The notes beneath the pieces are model-generated. The model did no database searches. It saw only the letters and a list, made by a program, of their open reading frames with translations, and had not been told where the DNA came from. A stretch of 64,000 nucleotides of DNA from Scandinavium sp036495715 (lineage in GTDB: Bacteria > Pseudomonadota > Gammaproteobacteria > Enterobacterales > Enterobacteriaceae). Positions 1 to 8,495 of the stretch are shown here, piece after piece. Position 1 is the stretch's first letter. Each line of letters starts with the position of its first letter. Both the position numbers and the translations under genes were made by a program. The stretch is taken from positions 29,298-93,297 of the forward strand of contig DASXML010000075.1 in the NCBI GenBank assembly GCA_036495715.1. Reading direction: 5' to 3'.

Positions 1-1
1 G

Positions 2-124
2 TTTGCCGTCTGGTCAATCCTTGCCGGGCGTACTGAAAATGGCGGTCCGCTCGGCCCCTGGCTCGGTGGTGGTGCGATAGGTGTACTGCTCAATATGCTT
101 TATCAACCTGTACTGATGTGGTGA
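2..124 (+). CDS. Prepilin peptidase C-terminus (PilU-like), partial
   Basis: An open frame enters from the left edge and stops with TGA three bases before pilV. The 40 visible residues are hydrophobic and contain a GGPLGPWLGGGAIGVLLN stretch, which resembles the last membrane helices of A24-family prepilin peptidases. In R64- and SPI-7-type pil operons the peptidase PilU lies directly upstream of pilV, which fits. The enzyme would cleave and process type IV prepilins at the inner membrane. The catalytic aspartates lie outside the window, so the assignment rests on position and a short tail. Confidence 0.55.
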   Translation, partial: FAVWSILAGRTENGGPLGPWLGGGAIGVLLNMLYQPVLMW

Positions 125-127
125 ACC

Positions 128-1531
128 ATGAACACACAATCCGGTGTAATGATTTCTCATGAGGATAGAGGCTGGGCACTGGCCTCAACGGGCGTGGCGT
201 TAGTGATTCTGGTGATGGTGGTTATCTGGGGCGCCGGGCGCTGGAATGAATACTGGGATAAGCGCGACTGGCAGGTGAGTGCGGTGCAGGTATCCCGTTA
301 TGCTCAGGCTCTGAGGGCTTATACCGCCCAGAATTATGACACGCTGCTGGCGGCCGCGACCACCACCACGCCGGTGAGTATCACAACCGCGATGCTCAAA
401 AATACCGGCTTTCTGGAGGCGGGATTCAGCGACAACCTCTCAGCAGGCCAGCAACTTCACGCTGTGCTTATCCGCAATGCCACCAATACCGGCGTACTGC
501 AGGGACTGATTGTCAGTCAGGGCGGGACGCCGTTGCCCTTTATGGCGCTCCGGGATATTTCTGTGGCGGTGACGACCGGGCTGGGCGGCTACCTCTGGAA
601 CAGCACCACTACGGTGACGGGGGCCAACAACAGCTGGAGTGTACCATTAAGCGGGTTTGGGCTCAGCAGCTCAGGCGGGCATATCGCTGCGCTGCTGACT
701 GCCGATGAGCTTACCGCTGCCCGGCAGGATACCGACAGATTGTATCGCTTCGCGGTGACCGGCAATCCGGATCTGAACCGCATGCACACCAGTATCGATA
801 TGGGGGCCAATAATCTCAACAATACCGGCAGCGTGAATGCGATATCGGGAAACTTTAGCGGTGCCGTTGCGGCGGGGAGTAACGTGACGGCCGGAGGCAA
901 TGTGACGGCAAATGGTGGCATGACGGCTGCCGGTGATATTCGCAGCACGGCAGGCTGGCTGATTTCACGAGGGAGCAAGGGCTGGCTGAACGAAACCTGG
1001 CAGGGCGGATTTTACATGTCCGACAGCGACTGGGTGAGGGCGGTCAATAATACGGGGATCTACACCGGTGGACAGATGCGTGGTGGAAGCGTCAGGGCTG
1101 ATGGGCGTTTATCGACAGGGGATGTTCTGCAGCTCGATGAGGTCAATACGGCCGGTGCCGGGTGTTCTCTTAATGGACTGGTGAGCCGCGACAGCGTCGG
1201 GGCTATCTTATCCTGTCAGAATGGCAAGTGGGTGAGCAGCGGTGGCAGCGGTTTCAAGGCACCTCCGCCCCAGACGATTTCGTGCGGAACGTCTTACAAT
1301 ACCTACGTTGATATGACGGTCTACGCCAGAGTCGATAATACAGGTCAGGTTTACACGCGTATGGATACGGACTCTGATATTTCGACGGACTGGATCAAAG
1401 GCTCCACTGCAGGCGTTGCCGATATCACGATTGGCGGACTCACCGGACATGGCTCTTATACCACCTGTGCTTCAGGCAATGCCTGTACTTCGCATGACAC
1501 CGTTTGCTTTGCTGGCTGGAACTGGGGTTAA
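128..1531 (+). CDS. pilV: PilV-type minor pilin / pilus-tip adhesin
   Basis: This 467-residue protein has a short polar leader, one membrane helix (about residues 16-38) with a type IV prepilin-like start, and a long Gly/Asn/Thr-rich body. The C-terminal 100 residues are Cys-containing and look like a separate receptor-binding module. PilV proteins of conjugative thin pili sit at the pilus tip and select recipient cells by binding lipopolysaccharide. The gene starts three bases after the prepilin peptidase stop, so it is in the pil operon. In R64-like systems the C-terminus is switched by a shufflon with an rci recombinase; neither shufflon segments nor rci is visible here, so the tip appears fixed. 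The weak ribosome site suggests translational coupling. Confidence 0.85.
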   Translation: MNTQSGVMISHEDRGWALASTGVALVILVMVVIWGAGRWNEYWDKRDWQVSAVQVSRYAQALRAYTAQNYDTLLAAATTTTPVSITTAMLKNTGFLEAGFSDNLSAGQQLHAVLIRNATNTGVLQGLIVSQGGTPLPFMALRDISVAVTTGLGGYLWNSTTTVTGANNSWSVPLSGFGLSSSGGHIAALLTADELTAARQDTDRLYRFAVTGNPDLNRMHTSIDMGANNLNNTGSVNAISGNFSGAVAAGSNVTAGGNVTANGGMTAAGDIRSTAGWLISRGSKGWLNETWQGGFYMSDSDWVRAVNNTGIYTGGQMRGGSVRADGRLSTGDVLQLDEVNTAGAGCSLNGLVSRDSVGAILSCQNGKWVSSGGSGFKAPPPQTISCGTSYNTYVDMTVYARVDNTGQVYTRMDTDSDISTDWIKGSTAGVADITIGGLTGHGSYTTCASGNACTSHDTVCFAGWNWG

Positions 1532-1572
1532 CATGACCATTTGTTACCAGACAGCAATTTCAATATGAGTAA

Positions 1573-1599
1573 CCCCCCGTCGGTTATTGACGGAGGGGG
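1573..1599. terminator. GC-rich hairpin between convergent pilV and phosphoesterase-NTPase genes
   Basis: A C-run followed by CCGTC pairs with GACGG and a G-run, with one bulged A in the right arm and a short AT loop. It lies between the stop codons of two convergent genes, where a bidirectional terminator is expected. There is no clear T-tract on either side, so intrinsic termination would be weak. The pairing is seen in the sequence; the role is inferred. Confidence 0.45.
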
Positions 1600-1621
1600 A
1601 TAATACCGGCACTACAAATTG

Positions 1622-4600
1622 TTACTTGAGTCTTTCGAGCCCAATCTGTTTTGACACATTACCAAAATTGATACCTGCCAGAGAACAAATCTGCTGTGCA
1701 TCTTTATCTGTTCTTTCAAACATATATAAGTAATTAAGTATGATTGATTTCGTAAGCCGATCGGATAGATGATTTTTCTCGAACTCGTTGAGCGAACGTT
1801 TTAACTGCTCATTTGACACGGTATTACCCAGCTCCAACATTGTGGCAAGCTTTATCAGTTTTCCTGCATTTGAATCCATTTCATCACAGACATCATCAAT
1901 CACCTGCTGCAGATTGATGCTGCCAATAGATGCTGATATTTTTGTGATAAAAAAGAAGCACAAACCAAATATCATTTCAAACATCAGCTTTCGGGCCACC
2001 TCACGCATTGAATTTTCGGTGTTGTTTTCGAATTTAGACTGTAGTTTTTCCAGTATCTTCATTTCAATCAAATCGATGGAGCTTTCAGCGTTCTGTTCAA
2101 TTAATGAGAAGAAATAGTCAAGCGAACGTAAAGGGGCCTTAATAGCTTCTTCAAGTAATTTTTTCTTCTGGTTTACTTTCAGTGAGCCATAATAGTTTCG
2201 GGATAATTGACCTAATATCTCAAGCGATTTAAACGTGAGATTCATATCCTTGAGATAATTACTTGCCTCACCAATATCTTTTTGTTCCTGGCTGGCCTGA
2301 GTGGAGTGCACTGATGCAGTACTATCATCACTGTCTTCACGATTAAGAATAGAATCATAATCGTGCCCATGGCCATCTTCAATATTATCTTTTTGTGTCT
2401 CCATTCGTTTCCTGAGTTCCAGACGGTTCTGCCGTTCAAACGTTACAGGGGTCATCGGTAGTTTATTGACGATATTGTTGACAAACTGAGTATCAATATC
2501 AAGCCGATAAGGCGTGGATTTGGAGAAAAGACTCTGTGCCTGCAACACAACCTTATCCAGTATGGATTCGTCCCGAGAGTGGTGGGTCAAAAACATTAAT
2601 ATACTCATGCTCTTTCTGCGTCCGAGTGTTGACACAAGAGCATCAATGATATCAATTGTCTCCTTCGTTCTGATTGTGTCAGAAAGATATTTTGCTATAA
2701 AGAAATAGTACACATAAGGATATTTAAACTTGTAATAATTACCTTCTTTTCTCTCGAGGATCTTAGCATTAACAAGCAATTTTAAGCGACTTTCGAAATC
2801 TATCTTTACACCATAATCACTACAGAAGTCACGATTGAAATTCCACAGTGAATCTTTTGAGTCATCTTTAAGGTTGTTTGTAAAAAAATAATTCGATAGG
2901 TTTTTTACGTAGTTAAACAACTCATCGAGTTCCTCTTTTTTTACCGATGCTTTGCCTAGACTTTGTGTGATTAGATACTCATAATAATAACCATATGTAT
3001 TGGCACTGACTTCCAGTGCATTGCCACTTTCCATGGACTGTAGGAGTGTTAATAAAAAGAAAGGGGTGGATGGGACATAGTTTCTGCCTATTATTTTTGT
3101 GATTGTTTTAGCAGCATGGTTGTTTTTGTAAATGAGCATGCCATTATCTTGATTGCAATCTTCTTTAATTTGGTTCCACTTATTCACCAGTTCATAGCGT
3201 AATCTGTGTCCAAGCTTGAGTATCTCATATTTATAAAATTCATCATCGAAATAACTATCGCCCAAAAGTTCACTTCCACTGAAATCATAGGTGTCGCTAA
3301 CCGTTATTATTATTTTATCGAAAATATTGCTGGATTTTGTTAGAAATGATGATATCGATTTCTTGTCCCCTTTAATATATTCAAAACCATCAAGTAGTAG
3401 TATTTTTTCACCTTTAAGGTTTATAAAATCAACTCCATTGAGATTATCATACTGTTTTGTTACACTGCGCGATATGATTTTATCATATTCTATATATCCA
3501 TTTCTGATGGAACTTCCTTCAATCAGCAACGGGGTTTGATTATTGCCAATGGCATCGATATAGAATTTTTTTAGAAGTGTGGATTTTCCGCAATATTCAT
3601 CCCCGATGAGTAATGTTTTTCTTTTATCACTCTTGAGTATATTGATGGATGAAATTTTTTTCATGTCGAATTTGTTTTCCTCACTGAGTATTTTCAGATT
3701 TGGATAGACAAATACGTCATTCAAGTCTATAGTATCTTTGTCAGGATGGATGTAATGCACGCCAATGTCAAGAAGGCTAGTGTAATATTCGTAATTTACT
3801 GTGGCAGTATTGTTGGATATGGAGTGTGATTTCAATATTTCATTTTTATTGTAATTTTTCCCGAGTTTGAACTCATTGTTATTCCAGATGTAACTTTTAA
3901 TGTTGACAGTCGAGTCCTCGGTTTCAAATGTTAAAAACCCATTCTCCTCGATGCCAGGGTCATCAAATGGCATAGCTTCAATCATCAGGCAAGAATTGCT
4001 TTCACCCATTATTTTAAAGTTGTCATTTAAATGTTCATGCCCCGTTACGATGATTGAGTAACCCTCCCGAATTATATTTCTGACAGCTTTTTGATTATCC
4101 GGTTCAAACCATGAAAGAGGGTGGTGGAAGAAAAGAATATTGTTCTGACCTTTATCTACCTTGGGAAGGTACTTAACAGGAAATTTAATGTCCCCCCCTC
4201 GCTCATGCAGCATTGAACACCATGCTGAGTTAAAGGTCGCCACGGTTATTCCTGTTAATGGTGTGGCGATTTCATAACATTCGGATAGCGGCGTAACGTT
4301 TTTAGGTGTAAAGGTCTGAAGTTTTTTTTTGAACTCAAAAAAATCATCCATACCTTTTTTGATTATATAAATGGATTCTTCATCCTGTAGTTCGACATCC
4401 ATTTTTAATAAGTGACTTCGTGTTGTGGATGACGTATAACTGGAAAAGTCATGATCATGGTTACCTGGGCACATAATTAAATCATAGTTAGTAGCCAGTT
4501 CTTCAAAAACATTCTCTAGATAGTCATATTCCTCTTTTTTACCGCTAAATGCTAAATCTCCAGAGACTATAATTACAATGTTATTGTAGTCACCTAATTT

Positions 4601-4711
4601 TCGAATTGCATTTAGGGTTTTGATGAAAACATCCATCTTATGAAGGATTTCGTTTTTATTCGCTGTTTTAATGTGTATGTCACTAAGGATAACAAAGAGA
4701 TTTTTATACAT
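1622..4711 (-). CDS. Calcineurin-like phosphoesterase fused to STAND/NACHT-like NTPase (candidate defence gene)
   Basis: The protein is about 1029 residues. Residues 1-265 carry every metallophosphoesterase motif: DIH (11-13), GD (51-52), GNHD (83-86), HH (196-197) and GHEH (224-227), so the metal site looks intact. A P-loop follows (GDEYCGKST, 370-378) with a Walker B-like ILLLDGFE (437-444). Later, a YPYVYYFFIAKYL stretch resembles the motif that ends the winged-helix part of NACHT/STAND ATPases, and the rest is helical. The chosen ATG has GGAG nine bases upstream; an in-frame ATG at 4723 overlaps that site and is less likely. The gene is AT-rich, monocistronic, opposite to its neighbours, and sits after pilV where rci lies in R64. 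This architecture fits a self-contained anti-phage effector-sensor, but that role is inferred; a signalling NTPase is also possible. Confidence 0.8.
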   Translation of the reverse strand: MYKNLFVILSDIHIKTANKNEILHKMDVFIKTLNAIRKLGDYNNIVIIVSGDLAFSGKKEEYDYLENVFEELATNYDLIMCPGNHDHDFSSYTSSTTRSHLLKMDVELQDEESIYIIKKGMDDFFEFKKKLQTFTPKNVTPLSECYEIATPLTGITVATFNSAWCSMLHERGGDIKFPVKYLPKVDKGQNNILFFHHPLSWFEPDNQKAVRNIIREGYSIIVTGHEHLNDNFKIMGESNSCLMIEAMPFDDPGIEENGFLTFETEDSTVNIKSYIWNNNEFKLGKNYNKNEILKSHSISNNTATVNYEYYTSLLDIGVHYIHPDKDTIDLNDVFVYPNLKILSEENKFDMKKISSINILKSDKRKTLLIGDEYCGKSTLLKKFYIDAIGNNQTPLLIEGSSIRNGYIEYDKIISRSVTKQYDNLNGVDFINLKGEKILLLDGFEYIKGDKKSISSFLTKSSNIFDKIIITVSDTYDFSGSELLGDSYFDDEFYKYEILKLGHRLRYELVNKWNQIKEDCNQDNGMLIYKNNHAAKTITKIIGRNYVPSTPFFLLTLLQSMESGNALEVSANTYGYYYEYLITQSLGKASVKKEELDELFNYVKNLSNYFFTNNLKDDSKDSLWNFNRDFCSDYGVKIDFESRLKLLVNAKILERKEGNYYKFKYPYVYYFFIAKYLSDTIRTKETIDIIDALVSTLGRRKSMSILMFLTHHSRDESILDKVVLQAQSLFSKSTPYRLDIDTQFVNNIVNKLPMTPVTFERQNRLELRKRMETQKDNIEDGHGHDYDSILNREDSDDSTASVHSTQASQEQKDIGEASNYLKDMNLTFKSLEILGQLSRNYYGSLKVNQKKKLLEEAIKAPLRSLDYFFSLIEQNAESSIDLIEMKILEKLQSKFENNTENSMREVARKLMFEMIFGLCFFFITKISASIGSINLQQVIDDVCDEMDSNAGKLIKLATMLELGNTVSNEQLKRSLNEFEKNHLSDRLTKSIILNYLYMFERTDKDAQQICSLAGINFGNVSKQIGLERLK

Positions 4712-5190
4712 GTGTGACTCCATATTTATATATCAAAAGTTACAATTAATGATGTCTATGTCGGGAGTTTAAATCAATTGTGTGAAAGAGTTTTATTACA
4801 AATTCATCGTAACACAACTTGTGATCATGTTGTTATTCTATTTACTGAACTTCATACCCTGCACACATTTTTTCGTACGTTAATGCGATGGTAGGGCAAT
4901 GTAGTGGCCTCCTCTGGTACTGGATGACAACCCCTATTGAGTAATGCTGCGTGATGTTAGTACAGTCATTCGCTGTGAAAACAAGTGTGCACCTCGGCTT
5001 CTCTCAAGCAGTTGGTCAGTCGCCGCTTGTAAAACATTTAGTGAGCAATGAGTGACTAATTTGTGAACAAGTGAATATGACCTGGCATCGTAAAAAATCC
5101 GTCGAATCAAAAGTGAATTTTTTGTCGCTATAACTGTGTCGGTTGAGCACTGTTTGTCACTACGATATTGAAATATTCAGGGTGAACGGT
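4712..5190. other. Intergenic region between divergent genes
   Basis: About 480 bases, AT-rich near the reverse gene, without a convincing gene. It must hold the promoter of the phosphoesterase-NTPase gene and probably one for the transfer operon starting at 5191. I could not pick out a -35/-10 pair with confidence. A TTG-initiated frame from 5143 merely extends the next gene backwards and lacks a ribosome site. Confidence 0.4.
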
Positions 5191-5979
5191 ATGGCTCAAA
5201 ACGCTTCTGATGATAGCGCTGTTCCAGTGAAGACATTATCTGTAATCAAAAAAGCAATGAATATGAGCGTAAAATACGCACTCCTTATTGTGGCCCTGGG
5301 AATGTGTGTCGCATTTACGCTGATTAGCCGACAGGTTTCATCTTTGAATATTCGCCTCAATAGCTACGATGCCTTTTTTCACAGCGGTCAGATTGCGCGT
5401 TTAGCCGCATCTGTGTCATCCATCGACAGAAGGCTTTCTGCAGCCGAACAAAAAATAAGCACGCTGAACCATTTATCAGAAAGTTTCAATGAAACATCAT
5501 CTTCATTAAAGGCACAGCAACAGCAACTGGATGTGCTGTCATCCTCACTCTCTCAATCCCGGCAGGAGCTTACTCAGTCCGGCGATCGTATTCAGCGTCT
5601 GGAATCCATGTATGAGCAAGCATCAAAGTTTACCGCTGATTTGGCAGACAACCTTAAAAGCATCATGGCTACTGTAGAGAAAATTACAGCCAGCCGAAAG
5701 GCAACGCCAAAAGTTGCGATGGCAAGTGCCGACCGAAATCACCCACGAAAGATTTACTCCCCAGCAACGGCTTCATTGCCGTTTGCCCTCAAAAGCATTG
5801 AGCTGCGAGGTGGAAGACAGTTTGCTGTTGTCGGACCACGCACGCTAACGGCTGTTTCTCAGCTTCAACTGTTGTCCCCGGGTGATGAAATGCAGGGATG
5901 GGTACTGCAGAGTGTTGAGGGAACTCAGGGGGCAGTCTTCATGCATAACGGCGCAATGCGCCGTGTGCCGTTACAGTAG
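5191..5979 (+). CDS. Membrane-anchored coiled-coil protein at head of transfer operon
   Basis: A 262-residue protein with one membrane helix near residues 30-52 and a long heptad-rich coiled coil (about 65-175). A compact C-terminal domain ends in a short hydrophobic/basic tail and resembles pilus-assembly PilP/TraP-type domains. The start is the ATG at 5191, preceded by AGGGTGA; an upstream TTG would add a leader without a ribosome site. It leads the conjugation gene run and ends 15 bases before the next gene. The topology suggests an inner-membrane protein reaching into the periplasm, perhaps linking the pilus and mating-pair parts. I do not recognise a named family. Confidence 0.6.
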   Translation: MAQNASDDSAVPVKTLSVIKKAMNMSVKYALLIVALGMCVAFTLISRQVSSLNIRLNSYDAFFHSGQIARLAASVSSIDRRLSAAEQKISTLNHLSESFNETSSSLKAQQQQLDVLSSSLSQSRQELTQSGDRIQRLESMYEQASKFTADLADNLKSIMATVEKITASRKATPKVAMASADRNHPRKIYSPATASLPFALKSIELRGGRQFAVVGPRTLTAVSQLQLLSPGDEMQGWVLQSVEGTQGAVFMHNGAMRRVPLQ

Positions 5980-5994
5980 TCCGGGGTATTCTTA

Positions 5995-6717
5995 ATGAAA
6001 CTTACTGTTCTGTTTTGCCTCCTGGCCGTACCCGGCCTGGTGCTGGGAAGTAATGCTCCGGCTTCAACGGCTTTTGCGGGGGCCGACACCGTCCTGACCC
6101 AGCAACAACATTCCGTTATTTCACAGAGCCAGGTATCTGCTGGTCAGTGGGGGTTGTCGCTGCCTGAATGGACCCAGTACCAGGCACTGATGGAAGGTGA
6201 GCGTGGCATTTTATCACCCGGACTGGATCCTCTGACTGCGCTGGGTGTCGAAACAGATAAACCTGAAGAGCGACGGCATTTTGCTGAGTTGTGGGTAAAG
6301 CACGAATTTGCCCGAGCCGAAAAAGAGCTGGCGTTTCAGCGCGAAATCAATGCAGCCTGGCGGCGTCTCTATCCTGAAACGCTGGTCGTTGATATAGGCC
6401 ACAATGCTACAGGTATTGCACATGACACCCAGGGTCGGCTTGCCTTGTTTGTCAAAGAGGACTGCTCCCGATGCGATGCCCGATTGGCCGCTGTACTGGC
6501 GGATGATCGTGCTGTCGATATTTATCTGGTTTCTGGTCAGGAGGATGACAGTATCGTCAGGGGCTGGGCTATTCGCCACGGTATTCCTGCTGCAAAGGTC
6601 CGGAGCGGGCAGATTACCCTCAACCATGACCATGGGTTGTGGTTACGCTATGGTCAGGGGCTGATGCCTGTCGTTCTCCAGCAACGGGAGGGTGGATGGC
6701 AGCTCGCTGCATTCTGA
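5995..6717 (+). CDS. Integrating conjugative element protein, PFL_4693 family (TIGR03759-like)
   Basis: A 240-residue exported protein with a signal peptide at about 1-18. The conserved core has a helical stretch ending in FAELWVKHEFARAEKEL and then a thioredoxin-like half with the C-x-x-C sequence CSRC. This arrangement matches the PFL_4693 proteins of genomic-island conjugation systems (family recalled from memory). The CxxC suggests a periplasmic disulfide role in building the mating apparatus, which is inference. The next gene overlaps its 3' end. Confidence 0.75.
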   Translation: MKLTVLFCLLAVPGLVLGSNAPASTAFAGADTVLTQQQHSVISQSQVSAGQWGLSLPEWTQYQALMEGERGILSPGLDPLTALGVETDKPEERRHFAELWVKHEFARAEKELAFQREINAAWRRLYPETLVVDIGHNATGIAHDTQGRLALFVKEDCSRCDARLAAVLADDRAVDIYLVSGQEDDSIVRGWAIRHGIPAAKVRSGQITLNHDHGLWLRYGQGLMPVVLQQREGGWQLAAF

Positions 6718-7304
6718 TGGCGGCCGTGGGGCTCTGTTTTATCCCATGTGTCCTAAGGTCCGCCGAAATGCATCAACTCAGTGCAATCCCTGCGGCTTAT
6801 CAGCAAATTGCGGCTGCGGAGTATGTCCCTCCGGAGTCATTGTATGCGCTGGCAATGGTCGAAAGCGCCAGAAAATCAACATGGGGAGCACTGCCATGGC
6901 CATGGACCATTAACGTCGCGGGAAAAGGGTATCGCTACCCCTCGCGTGAGGCCGCAGGGAAAGCCTTGTTGGGGTTTATGCAGCGTTACCCATTGCGGCA
7001 CATCGATGTGGGCATTGCACAGGTTAATCTTGGCTGGAACGGGCAATATTTTTCTTCCCTGAAAAATGTGTTTGATCCTTATACCAATTTGCATATTGCC
7101 GCTCAGATCCTCAGACGTTGTTATACCACCAGTTCCGGCAGCTGGCTTCGTGCATCCGGTTGTTATCACCACCCGGCAGGCGGCAAAGCTGCATCCCGCT
7201 ATATCACACTCGTTCGTCATCAGATTGCCAGGGTTATTCCTCGTTCTGTTCTTCAGGAAGAGAGTATGGCTCTGGCTCATCTTAACTGGATTGAACCTCA
7301 ATGA
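6696..7304 (+). CDS. Lytic transglycosylase (SLT domain) of the conjugation system
   Basis: The protein is 202 residues with a signal peptide (about 1-23) and an SLT lysozyme-like fold. The catalytic glutamate is E56 in ALAMVESA, and DVGIAQVNLGWNG is the usual substrate-groove segment. It would cut peptidoglycan locally so that the secretion channel can cross the wall, as VirB1-type enzymes do. The ATG at 6696 follows GGAGGG; an ATG at 6717 overlapping the previous stop is the alternative. It overlaps both neighbours, so it is translationally coupled. Confidence 0.85.
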   Translation: MAARCILMAAVGLCFIPCVLRSAEMHQLSAIPAAYQQIAAAEYVPPESLYALAMVESARKSTWGALPWPWTINVAGKGYRYPSREAAGKALLGFMQRYPLRHIDVGIAQVNLGWNGQYFSSLKNVFDPYTNLHIAAQILRRCYTTSSGSWLRASGCYHHPAGGKAASRYITLVRHQIARVIPRSVLQEESMALAHLNWIEPQ

Positions 7305-7831
7305 CTGCATATCGCTTTTGTGCCCAAAGCTTACTGTTGCTGGCGATGTCGGGCTGCTTTGCCCCAGCTTTTGCGTCGCTCATCGTGGTGGGAGATCTTG
7401 GCGGGCAATCAACTGCGCCTTTTTTTGACGCAATTGATGCCGATCCTCGCAATGTCCATCATGTCGGCGCTGACATTGAAGTTTCACTTCCTGCCTCGCT
7501 GTCCGTCGCGAATTCGATACCTGTCAGCACACCTGAATTGACGCCGGGTGATGTGGTACCTCGCCGGTTGGCGCTTGCGGGTATGCAGCCACTGTTTGTG
7601 GTGGGTGATGACATGCTGTCGGAGCAGTGGCTGAAGTGCAATGCCAGCAGACTGAAGGGCATGGGAGCAACAGGGGTTATCGTGAATGTCGCCAGTGAAT
7701 CGGCTCTCAGCCGGCTTATCAGCCTGAGTTCAGGGACGGAAATGCTCCCGATGCCGGGGGGAGATCTCGCCAGGCGATTACAACTGACCCATTACCCCTT
7801 ACTTATCACTTCTGAGGGGGTATTCCCATGA
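7301..7831 (+). CDS. Integrating conjugative element protein, PFL_4695 family (TIGR03765-like)
   Basis: A 176-residue protein with a signal sequence (about 1-25). The mature part shows LIVVGDLGG, PLFVVGDD and GATGVIVNV segments typical of the PFL_4695 family found beside the coupling protein in ICE transfer regions. The biochemical role is unknown; export and context point to the periplasmic side of the mating channel. It overlaps the genes on both sides by four bases. Confidence 0.75.
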   Translation: MTAYRFCAQSLLLLAMSGCFAPAFASLIVVGDLGGQSTAPFFDAIDADPRNVHHVGADIEVSLPASLSVANSIPVSTPELTPGDVVPRRLALAGMQPLFVVGDDMLSEQWLKCNASRLKGMGATGVIVNVASESALSRLISLSSGTEMLPMPGGDLARRLQLTHYPLLITSEGVFP

Positions 7832-8451
7832 TCACGCATGTGTATGACATTCCGACCCCGCTGGCGAAAGGTGTTGACTGGCTTGCCGTGGTTATCGTTG
7901 TTTGCACCGTGCTCCGGCGTCTTTACGCAGCTGTTGCACGCATCTTGTGTAAGGTAATGAAATACCATTCACCGTTGAAGAGCAGGGAGCGCAGACGCTG
8001 GAAGGCCTCACGTTTGCTGATGCGCTTTGAGGCGTTAACCGACGGCAATCAACGGTTGAATTTCCTGAGTGATATTCCGCAGCGATGTCTTACCTGCATG
8101 TTTCTGATAGCCCTTGAGCGCAGCGGACTTCCGACGCGTGATAACGGACCCGAAGAGGAAGAAAATACTGCTGATGGTCAGTTCTGGGTAGGGGCTCATC
8201 GCTGGCTGCTGAAAGTCCAGGACAGACACGATGTTGTTGTGTCCCGGGAACTCCTTGCTCTGGAGTCGCAGGCCCGAAAATACGGGTGTAAAGCGGCGTT
8301 TGTTCATACAGGCCCTTTGTGTCTGGTTGACATGCAACAGTTGCGAACTTGCCCCTCGGTGACCCTGATCGGGGGAAGCTCGTTACTGCAGATCCTGAGT
8401 GGTAACTGCCTGGAGTATTTACTCCATTCGGAGCGGGTGCATGCCTTTTAA
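7828..8451 (+). CDS. Uncharacterised transfer-region membrane protein upstream of traD
   Basis: A 207-residue protein with an N-terminal membrane helix (about 18-38), a basic segment and a cytoplasmic C-terminal domain. The ending, with FVHTGPLCLVDMQQL and then VTLIGGSSLLQIL, loosely resembles the tail of Mrr-type PD-(D/E)xK domains. I see no convincing catalytic triad, so nuclease activity is not claimed. It starts with ATGA overlap on the PFL_4695 gene and precedes traD by 44 bases, the position of a conserved but unnamed gene in this ICE family. Confidence 0.6.
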   Translation: MITHVYDIPTPLAKGVDWLAVVIVVCTVLRRLYAAVARILCKVMKYHSPLKSRERRRWKASRLLMRFEALTDGNQRLNFLSDIPQRCLTCMFLIALERSGLPTRDNGPEEEENTADGQFWVGAHRWLLKVQDRHDVVVSRELLALESQARKYGCKAAFVHTGPLCLVDMQQLRTCPSVTLIGGSSLLQILSGNCLEYLLHSERVHAF

Positions 8452-8495
8452 CATCAGGTTAATCCATCAGCTGACTCAGTTCCACGGGGGCGACA

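Noticed and set aside
760..785. Shufflon-like sfx sequence in pilV
   Set aside because: Only a short partial match (CAATCCGG) and no second copy.
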